From contig NZ_CP017715.1 in assembly GCF_001854125.1 (NCBI RefSeq), positions 3,658,001 to 3,722,000 of the forward strand: a DNA stretch of 64,000 bases, in the 5' to 3' direction. Made by a program: the position numbers and the translations under genes. The DNA is from Marinobacter salinus. Its GTDB lineage: Bacteria > Pseudomonadota > Gammaproteobacteria > Pseudomonadales > Oleiphilaceae. Positions 52,812 to 61,423 of the stretch are shown piece by piece. A model generated the notes under the pieces. The model was not told the DNA's origin. It made no database searches and saw nothing but the letters and a program-made list of their open reading frames with translations. How positions within the stretch are numbered: the stretch's first letter is position 1; each line of letters begins with the position of its first letter.

Positions 52812-55442
52812 ATGAAGCTGGGTAAGAAGAAGACTTCCGACACGTCCGGTGATAAGAAACCCGTCGGGAAAGGGGCAAAAACCGGGAAAGCAAAGGCTGC
52901 GGGCCCCAAGCTGAAACGTCTGAATTCCGTGGCTAGCAGTCAGGCACTGGTGGTTGTCCTGGCTGGTGTTATCGCTGCTGCCCTGATTCAATTTCTGGTC
53001 GTTCAACCGTCGGCCAGAGAGCAGTTTGAGGTTCAGAAAGCGATTGAGGCTGACGCCGCTGTCCTCAGGCTCAACCAGTATCTGGAGCTGATGCAAAGCA
53101 GTGTAAACAGTCTTGCGAGCCGGCCTGGTGTCATTAATGCGGTGTCTGACAGCAGTGGAATTGTGACGGCAGAAGGGGTACTGGCCAATGCTTTGCCCGG
53201 TATAGAGAGCGTGCACCTGTTCCCCTACCGGATGGTTCCCAGGGCCGCCAGCGGTGATTCGCTTCTTGGTTTTGCCGGTCTTGAGCTGGCCCGAAAGGCG
53301 GAAACCGGTCAGGCCCAGCATCCGGACGCCTTCCCGAGGGATAACCGCTGGTTTCTCCAGATGGCGACAGCGGTTCGTAATCCCGTCAGCAATGCTGTAG
53401 TTGGCAGCCTGCTGGTGGTGTTTGATGCGACGCAGTTGCGGCCATTGCTGCAGGTGGTCAATTCCCGGCTTGGCGGCCAGCTGGCACTTGTCCAGACTGT
53501 CTCTGGCGCGGCGAAGACCGTGGTCAGTAACGGCAGTGCATCGGGGGCAGCCGAAACCCGCTCATTGTCTAACCCCGACTGGTCGGTGGCCTACACCCCG
53601 GCAAGGTCTTTGGCACCGCCAGTGGATATTGTCATGATCGCCTTGCTGGTTGGTGTTCCGGCACTGGTCGCTGCAATTGTTGTTTGGGTTTTGCTCAGCG
53701 GGGCCCAACGCGGCCTGCGGCAAGATGTGACGGCTCTGATTCAGTGGTCCCACAAGGTGTTTGGCGGCGAACGGGTAAAGCTTCCGGCGTTTCGATGGGA
53801 CATGATCGCCTCTACCGGTGAGGTGTTGTTCCGGCTTTCCCAGGTCGTCGAAAAGCGAATTGTCAAAGCGGCTGGAACGGCCAAGCCAAAGCAGCGCGCG
53901 GCCAATAAGTCTTCGGCTGCCGACTCGGAGGAGCCGCTGTTCCAGGACAAGGATATGCCGGATATTGACATGCTGGACGGCGACGAAGATGTACTGGGCT
54001 TTGGCAGTGGAGATGGCGCGGTATCTGGTAGTGGCGGTACGCCCGAGGTCGAAGAAATGGACCTGCCCCAGGTTGAGCTGTCTCCGGATATTTTCCGCGC
54101 CTATGATATCCGTGGCATTGTGGATGAAAGCCTCTCGCCGGATGTTGTTCGGATCATCGGGCGGGCTATTGGCTCGGAAGCCATGGAGCGGAGTATCACT
54201 GAGCTCTGTATTGGTTATGACGGGCGTCACTCCAGTCCTGAGCTGGCCGACTCCCTGGCGCAAGGTATCATGAGTACTGGCTGCAATGTCATTCACGTGG
54301 GTGCCGTACCTACGCCGGTGCTTTATTTTGCCACTCATGCTCTCGAGACAGGCTCCGGCGTTATGGTGACCGGCAGTCATAACCCCGCCAACTATAATGG
54401 CCTCAAAATCATGCTGGGCGGTGAAGCGCTTTCTGGTGAGGCTATACAGAAACTCTACCAGCGCACCCAAACCGGCGATTTCGTGAGTGGTCAGGGCGGT
54501 CAGTCGTCGGAAGATGTTCGTCGCGCTTATCTTGACCGTATTGTCGGCGATATCGCCGTTGCCGCACCCCTCAAGGTGGTGGTCGATGCCGGCAACGGTA
54601 TCGCGGGCGAACTCGCGCCCATGCTGGTGGAAGAGCTGGGCTGTGAGGTAGTGCCCCTTTATTGTGACGTGGACGGTGATTTCCCGAATCATCATCCGGA
54701 TCCTGGTAAACCCGCCAACCTGGCGGATCTGATCGCCAAGGTGAAACAAGAGGGCGCTGACCTGGGGCTGGCGTTCGATGGAGATGGTGACCGCCTGGGT
54801 GTCGTCACCAATACGGGCAAGATAATCTGGCCGGACAGGCTGTTGATGCTTTTCGCTCGCGATGTGGTGTCCCGAAATCCCGGAGCGGATGTGCTTTACG
54901 ACGTCAAATGCAGCCGCCGTCTTGCGGGTGTGATCTCTGAGGCGGGTGGCCGCCCGATCATGTGGAAAACGGGGCATTCGCTGATGAAGGCGAAGATGAA
55001 AGAAACCGGTGCCTTGCTGGCCGGTGAGATGAGCGGCCATATCTTCTTTGGTGAGCGCTGGTACGGGTTTGATGATGGGCTATACTCAGCCGCGCGCCTG
55101 CTGGAGATTCTGGGTATTGAAGACCGAGACAGCGAGGCAGTGTTTGAAGACTTCCCGGAGGACATCAGTACCCCGGAGCTGAATGTCGAAGTGACCGAGA
55201 GCAGCAAATTCGCAATCATAGAGCGTCTTGGTCAGAGTGGTGACTTTGGTGATGGCAATACCAGCACCATTGACGGGATTCGCGTTGATTATGCCGATGG
55301 CTGGGGTTTATGCAGGGCGTCCAACACCACGCCTATGCTGGTTCTGAGGTTTGAGGCAGAGACCGAAGAGGCGCTGGAGCGGATAAAAGATCTGTTCCGG
55401 GAGCAGCTGAAGAAAGTGGCTCCCGATATTACAGCGACTTTC
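52812..55442 (+). CDS. algC: Phosphomannomutase/phosphoglucomutase with N-terminal membrane region
   Basis: An 876-residue protein of which residues about 420-876 are the alpha-D-phosphohexomutase AlgC: phosphoserine Ser522 (VTGSHNPANYNG), metal loop FDGDGDRLG, sugar loop GEMSGHIFF, and phosphate-binding RASNTTP. The first 420 residues contain a basic tail, two membrane helices (about 48-68 and 272-295) framing a presumed periplasmic sensor-like domain, and an acidic linker. Such long AlgC forms occur in Pseudomonas and relatives; the enzyme provides sugar phosphates for LPS, exopolysaccharide and rhamnose. ATG 52812 follows GCAGGATGG. The stop TGA occupies 55443-55445. Confidence 0.92.
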
Positions 55443-55482
55443 TGATCGCTGGTTATTTAACGTTTTAACTACGGATTATTAA

Positions 55483-56388
<906 letters not shown>

Positions 56389-56412
56389 CGGCGCTGCCTG
56401 AGGAGTTCCCGG

Positions 56413-57663
56413 ATGAAGCGCCTGCTAACAATGCTGATCGTTCTCGTTCTTATCGGTTTCGTGGGTTTTAAAGCCTCGGTCTGGTGGCTGGCGAACCAGC
56501 GTCTGGCCGAGGCGAGAACGGCGCTTGATGCATGGGGGGTTCTCCAGCGAGGGACCATCAGCTCAGGTATCGACGGCCATTTGGTGCTGGCTGGCAGCAG
56601 CTGGCAGGACTTCCGGCTGAACCGGCCGCTTGAAATTGGCCGGATGGAATTTGACGCCGGATCACCCGTTGACTTGCTGACCTCACTTGCTGATCCCGCC
56701 CGGCTGCCTGGTAACTGGAAGTTTCAGGCCGAGGGGCTTGGGCTCCTGCTTGAAGCAACTATGTTTCGTAATTGGGTAACCGCCGATGGCGACGACCGTG
56801 AGGGTGAACCTGCGGTCTTTGTTCTTTCCTGCGCACCGGATCCCCGACAGCAGATTGGCAGTGGTGACCTGATGCGCATGGGTATTACCGGTCTTGCCGG
56901 AGAGTTTATGCTTCGCCAGAGTCCGGATGGTCTTCATGCGGAGCTCAGCACTGCCGGTACCGGCAGTATTGATATGGACTGGCCTGGGGGCCGCCTGGAT
57001 CCCGGCCAGCCTGATAACACCCTGGCCAGCTCTCCTGAGCCCATGCATGTCACGCTCCGTGACGGCGGATTGATGCGGCGGGTCGCGGCCTATTGTGCCC
57101 GGGAGGCAGGTCTTGAGCCGCCAGAGTGGGCTGGTCGGGCTCTGAATGCATTTCGTCAGGGGCTCGAAGCCCGGGGGTTGATGGCCAGTAAGCAGTTGCT
57201 GGCCCTGTATCGGCAGTGGCTGCTGGAGGGCGGGGAGCTTACCGCGGCAATTCAGCCAGGTGCACCGGCCTTTGGTATTCCGGTTTACGCCTCTGCCAGC
57301 GAGGCTTCGGGTTCTGGCTGGAACGTTGAATATAATGGTGCCGTGGTGCCCGATGTGTATTTGCAGGAGGTGGCTACGGTTGCCCCGCAAACTTCAAAGG
57401 AGGCTCTTGAGCCGATTGCGCCCCGGGAGAACCCTGAGGTTGAAGGCTGGTACGCTGACACGCTGGAGAATGCCGGTAGTTGGATCGGGCGAAAGGTTCG
57501 AGTAACGCTCTCCAACGACAACGTGGTGGAAGGGCGCCTGGTGAGTGTCAGTGATCGCGAGTTTGAGGTGGCCCGAGTGGTTGCCGGAGGTGAAGTGGCT
57601 TATCCTATGTTGCAGCGCGCCATTGCCAAATTCGAGGTTTGGCGGCGCGGCCGCACGCAATGA
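56413..57663 (+). CDS. Uncharacterised membrane-anchored protein with Sm-like C-terminal domain
   Basis: The 416-residue protein has one N-terminal membrane helix (about 3-28), a beta-rich region without recognisable motifs (about 30-340), and a distinct C-terminal module (about 352-412, WIGRKVRVTLSNDNVVEGRL...FEV) whose strand pattern resembles an Sm/Hfq-like or SH3-like barrel. No enzyme motif is seen. It sits between argB and argE with short spacers, so it is probably co-transcribed with arginine genes. I do not know a function. The Sm-like reading is visual and needs structural support. Confidence 0.6.
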   Translation: MKRLLTMLIVLVLIGFVGFKASVWWLANQRLAEARTALDAWGVLQRGTISSGIDGHLVLAGSSWQDFRLNRPLEIGRMEFDAGSPVDLLTSLADPARLPGNWKFQAEGLGLLLEATMFRNWVTADGDDREGEPAVFVLSCAPDPRQQIGSGDLMRMGITGLAGEFMLRQSPDGLHAELSTAGTGSIDMDWPGGRLDPGQPDNTLASSPEPMHVTLRDGGLMRRVAAYCAREAGLEPPEWAGRALNAFRQGLEARGLMASKQLLALYRQWLLEGGELTAAIQPGAPAFGIPVYASASEASGSGWNVEYNGAVVPDVYLQEVATVAPQTSKEALEPIAPRENPEVEGWYADTLENAGSWIGRKVRVTLSNDNVVEGRLVSVSDREFEVARVVAGGEVAYPMLQRAIAKFEVWRRGRTQ

Positions 57664-57690
57664 CCCTTAGTGGGGGTCTGAGAGGAATTT

Positions 57691-58860
57691 ATGTCGCAGT
57701 CCGCAGTTAATACCGCGGCGGTGCCTGGCATCAAGGATATGCTCGCTCGCCTCATTTCCCTGCCATCTATCAGTAGCGCTTCCGCCGACTGGGATCATAG
57801 CAACGAGGCGGTGGTAAGAGTCCTGGCGGAATGGCTGGAACCCCTGGGGTTCCGGACCGAAATCATGGAAGTGCCGGGTATGCCGGGCAAGTACAACCTG
57901 ATTGCCACTCTGGGCACTGGCCCCGGGGGGCTGGTGCTTTCCGGCCATACGGATACTGTGCCGTTTGATGACAAGCGCTGGCAAAGTGACCCGTTTACGC
58001 TTACCGAGCGGGATAACCGTTGGTATGGCCTGGGCACTTGCGACATGAAAGGTTTCTTCGCACTTGCCATTGATGCGGCCAGAGAGTTTGCCGGCCAGGA
58101 ACTGAAGGAGCCGCTGATTATTCTGGCGACTGCCGACGAAGAAAGCTCCATGAATGGAGCGCGGGCACTGGCCGACGCCGGCAAGCCCAAAGCCCGTTAT
58201 GCGGTGATTGGCGAGCCCACCAGCCTGAAACCGGTGCGTATGCACAAAGGTATCATGATGGAGCGCCTGAAATTTGAGGGCCAGTCCGGCCATTCTTCGA
58301 ACCCGGCGCTGGGCCGCAATGCCATTGAAGGAATGCATGAAGCGCTGACAGAGCTGCTGAACCTGCGCGCCCAGTGGCAGGAAAAGTACCGCAATCCGAA
58401 CTTTGAAGTTCAGGTACCGACACTGAACCCGGGATGTATCCACGGTGGTGATAACCCGAACCGCATATGTGCCGAATGTGAGCTGCATTTTGACTTGAGG
58501 CCTTTACCGGGCATGAATATGGAGTCGCTGCGGCAAGCGATTCTGGAGAAGGTCCAGCCGGTTGCCGAGAGGCGAGAGCTGTCCATGGTATTCGAGCCGC
58601 TGTTTGATGGCGTTCCTCCGTTTGAGACGCCGGCTGACGCTGCTTTGGTCAAGGCCTGTGAGAAGCTCACAGGGCATGCTGCTCATGCGGTGGCGTTCGC
58701 GACCGAGGCTCCCTGGTTACAGAAGCTGGGGCTTGAGACTCTGGTCATGGGGCCGGGATCGATTGATCAGGCCCATCAGCCGGACGAGTTTCTGGAGCTC
58801 TCGCAGCTGGAACCAACGGTTAGAATCCTCAAGGGCCTGATCCGCCAATTTTGCCTGTAA
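57691..58860 (+). CDS. argE: Acetylornithine deacetylase
   Basis: The 389-residue M20 metallopeptidase-family enzyme releases ornithine from N-acetylornithine. Zinc ligands and catalytic residues are visible: SGHTDTVPFDD, GTCDMKGFFAL, TADEESSMNGA, and the C-terminal GPGSIDQAHQPDEF His. Length and GGDNPNRICAECELHFDLRPLPG are ArgE-type rather than DapE. argA follows 31 bases downstream. Its presence alongside argA suggests the linear rather than cyclic (ArgJ) acetyl route. Confidence 0.93.
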   Translation: MSQSAVNTAAVPGIKDMLARLISLPSISSASADWDHSNEAVVRVLAEWLEPLGFRTEIMEVPGMPGKYNLIATLGTGPGGLVLSGHTDTVPFDDKRWQSDPFTLTERDNRWYGLGTCDMKGFFALAIDAAREFAGQELKEPLIILATADEESSMNGARALADAGKPKARYAVIGEPTSLKPVRMHKGIMMERLKFEGQSGHSSNPALGRNAIEGMHEALTELLNLRAQWQEKYRNPNFEVQVPTLNPGCIHGGDNPNRICAECELHFDLRPLPGMNMESLRQAILEKVQPVAERRELSMVFEPLFDGVPPFETPADAALVKACEKLTGHAAHAVAFATEAPWLQKLGLETLVMGPGSIDQAHQPDEFLELSQLEPTVRILKGLIRQFCL

Positions 58861-58891
58861 ACTGCTTGTAACGACTGACTTGGAGACAGGG

Positions 58892-60199
58892 TTGAAATCA
58901 AACGACTGGCTGCATGGGTTCCGCCATTCCTCCCCTTACATCAATGCCCATCGTGGGCGAACGGTGGTACTGACAATTCCCGGAGACGCTATTGAGCACG
59001 GGAATTTTATTAATATTGTGCATGACATCGCGCTGCTGAGTAGCCTCGGGGTGCGTCTGGTGGTGGCGTATGGGGCACGCCCGCAGATACAGTCGCGCCT
59101 GGATCAGGCGGGCATCGAGTCGTCGTTTGCCCGAGGTTTGCGGATTACTCCGGAAAACCACCTGCCGATGGTTATGGAAGCCACTGGCGGGTTACGGGCC
59201 TACCTGGAAAGCCAGTTGTCCATGGGGCTGGTGAATTCACCGATGCACAATGCCCGGATCAGGGTCAGTAGCGGGAACTACGTTGCGGCCAAACCGGTGG
59301 GAGTGTTGGACGGCATTGATTTTGGCCATACCGGCAAGCTTCGGCGTGTTGATGTTGCCGGCATCGAGAAACTGTTGGAGTTGGGGCATATTGTTCTGTT
59401 GCCTCCGATGGGCTATTCCCCCACTGGCGACGCGTTCAACCTTTCCTATGAAGATGTGGGTAGCCAGGTGGCGGCAGCGCTGCAGGCGGAAAAGCTGATG
59501 GTCTTTATCGATGATCAGGGACTGGTGGATGAGGACGGCACTCTGGTTCGCGAGCTAACCGCTCGCCAGGCCTCCGAGCGGTTAGCGGCAGGAACTGTAA
59601 CAGGCCATGATGCGTCGTTGTTGCAGGCGGCCTGTGACGCCTGCGTGAAGGGAGTAAGACGTGCGCATATTATCAGTTATGTGAAGGATGGCGCGCTGCT
59701 GGAAGAAATGTTCACCCGTGATGGTTCGGGCACTCTGGTCAGTGGTGATAATTACGAACAGATCCGGCAAGCGAAAGCCGAGGATATAGGGGGTATTCTG
59801 GAGCTGATCCAGCCTCTGGAAGAACAGGGTATCCTGGTGCGTCGGTCCCGTGAGATGCTGGAAACCGAGATTGACCGGTTTGTGGTGGTGGAACGTGACG
59901 GCACCATTGTCGGCTGTGCGGCCCTCTACAGTTATCCTGATGAAGGCGCCGGAGAGCTCTCCTGCTTTGCTGTGGATCCGCATTATCGTCGTGGGGGTCG
60001 AGGTGACGAGATTCTGGCGATGGTGGAGAAACTGGCTCGCGGGCAGGGGGTTCAGAAGCTGTTCGTGCTCACGACACAGGCTGAACACTGGTTTCGGGAG
60101 CGTGGATTTCTGCCTTCCACAGTCAATGCGTTGCCGGGCCCGAAGCTGGCATCATACAATAGCCAGCGTAATTCAAAGGTATTCTTCAAACCTCTCTGA
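58892..60199 (+). CDS. argA: Amino-acid N-acetyltransferase (N-acetylglutamate synthase)
   Basis: The roughly 435-residue enzyme catalyses the first step of arginine synthesis. It has an N-terminal amino-acid-kinase-like regulatory domain (residues 1-285, where arginine acts) and a C-terminal GNAT acetyltransferase domain (about 290-435, FAVDPHYRRGGRGDEILAMVE, FVLTTQAEHWFRERGF). The start is TTG at 58892, preceded by GGAGACAGG; a second TTG at 58880 is possible. The 3' end overlaps the convergent peptidase gene by 27 bases. Confidence 0.94.
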   Translation: MKSNDWLHGFRHSSPYINAHRGRTVVLTIPGDAIEHGNFINIVHDIALLSSLGVRLVVAYGARPQIQSRLDQAGIESSFARGLRITPENHLPMVMEATGGLRAYLESQLSMGLVNSPMHNARIRVSSGNYVAAKPVGVLDGIDFGHTGKLRRVDVAGIEKLLELGHIVLLPPMGYSPTGDAFNLSYEDVGSQVAAALQAEKLMVFIDDQGLVDEDGTLVRELTARQASERLAAGTVTGHDASLLQAACDACVKGVRRAHIISYVKDGALLEEMFTRDGSGTLVSGDNYEQIRQAKAEDIGGILELIQPLEEQGILVRRSREMLETEIDRFVVVERDGTIVGCAALYSYPDEGAGELSCFAVDPHYRRGGRGDEILAMVEKLARGQGVQKLFVLTTQAEHWFRERGFLPSTVNALPGPKLASYNSQRNSKVFFKPL

Positions 60200-61243
60200 C
60201 AGCGTATTGAGTGCACGTATGCGCTCGTCCGCAGGCTTCTCGGAAAGCTTCGCGACAGATCGATAGAAGGCGGGAAAGTTGTCTCCGTTATCCCGCAGTA
60301 GCTGACGGAATCCCGTGACGTACTGATTATACTGCTGGAACAGCGCAAGGTTTGCGTTGTTCAGCGCAGCCGGGCTCCGTCCCAGAGGCCCAGGCTGGTT
60401 CCAATGCTCTGAAAGCTGGTTGTAGCTTCGGAGTAGAGTTGTCAGTATGTCCGATTTGCGTTGTCGAAGCTGTTGGAGGGGCAGGTTCTCCTGCTGGCGA
60501 TAGAGTTGTGCGAGCTCATTGGTGGCCTTTTGGACCAGTGCCACTGTCTGGTCTCGCTGTTGCAGTCGTTCAAGTGCGCGCTGAAAGGCGGCAGAATTGC
60601 CTTCCAGCGTTAGCCAGAGTCGCAGGCCTTCCAGTTCAACCGCCGTGGCAAAGCTTTCATTGAAGGCGGTGTCATCGTCAATGTAAATCACTCGATGAGC
60701 CAGTTCGTGGAACATCAGTGCCACCATGCGCTCCTCGGACAGGCGGGTAAAACCGGAGTGGACAGGGTCATCAAACCACCCGAGCGTGGAATAGGCGCTT
60801 ACGCCGCCGATAAAGGTATCGTAACCGTCCTCCCTGAATGCCGCTTGCTCCCGCTGTGCGTCCTTGAGACTGAAATAACCTCGATAGGCCTGACAGCCAA
60901 GAACGGGGTAGCACCATCGGTGGGGCTCCAGTGAAAACTCCGGTACGGCGATCAGGTTGACCACAACCCAGGGGCGGTCGAGCTCCACGTAATCGGTAAA
61001 CGCGCCTCCCGCCGGCAGCTCGAGCGTGTCGACGGCAAATAACCGGGCCCGCCGGACGGTGAGGAGCTTGCGCTGGAGCTCTGGAGAAACGGTGTTGGAG
61101 GAAATGAGTTCGTCCACTGGCTCACCAGCCAGCATCAGTGACATATGACCGTCAATGGCCTGGCTGTAGTAGCCAATGGTCGTACATCCGTTAAGGCCTG
61201 ATACCAGTAGCAAAAGAAGATATATCTGACTAAGCTGTCTCAT
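60173..61243 (-). CDS. Putative zinc aminopeptidase lipoprotein
   Basis: The 356-residue protein has a lipoprotein signal with lipobox LNGC (Cys20) and a gluzincin-type zinc motif, FHELAHRVIY, with a downstream Glu in FNESFATAVELEG as possible third ligand. It matches the family known as putative aminopeptidase (PF10023), which is uncharacterised. The family is probably membrane-anchored and periplasmic. The gene is convergent to argA with a 27-bp overlap. ATG at 61243 is followed by MRQLSQIYLLLLLVSGLNGC. Confidence 0.82.
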   Translation of the reverse strand: MRQLSQIYLLLLLVSGLNGCTTIGYYSQAIDGHMSLMLAGEPVDELISSNTVSPELQRKLLTVRRARLFAVDTLELPAGGAFTDYVELDRPWVVVNLIAVPEFSLEPHRWCYPVLGCQAYRGYFSLKDAQREQAAFREDGYDTFIGGVSAYSTLGWFDDPVHSGFTRLSEERMVALMFHELAHRVIYIDDDTAFNESFATAVELEGLRLWLTLEGNSAAFQRALERLQQRDQTVALVQKATNELAQLYRQQENLPLQQLRQRKSDILTTLLRSYNQLSEHWNQPGPLGRSPAALNNANLALFQQYNQYVTGFRQLLRDNGDNFPAFYRSVAKLSEKPADERIRALNTLSERFEEYL

Positions 61244-61330
61244 GGCGGCGGAATGTTATTATCAGGTTGGTTGTCTGTCGGAATCAGGCGGCTATATTAC
61301 AGAATTACAGATATGGTTTTTACAGTAGCA

Positions 61331-61346
61331 GGTGACAGCTGTCACC
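61331..61346. promoter_or_regulatory. Perfect 16-bp palindrome upstream of PilZ-DUF1631-GGDEF gene
   Basis: GGTGACAGCTGTCACC is fully self-complementary and lies in the 180-bp divergent spacer between the peptidase and the PilZ-type gene, 77 bases from the latter's ATG. It may be an operator; no regulator is adjacent. Confidence 0.5.
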
Positions 61347-61423
61347 GTTTTCAGGGATGTAAGTCGGGCAGTGTTGAATGTTGCCATCCGTTTGTTCCGG
61401 CTTTGCGAAATATCAGGTAGTTC

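Noticed and set aside
53562-55040. 492-codon minus-strand frame
   Set aside because: Lies wholly inside algC on the opposite strand; translation shows no known domain, and algC motifs and codon pattern are unmistakable.
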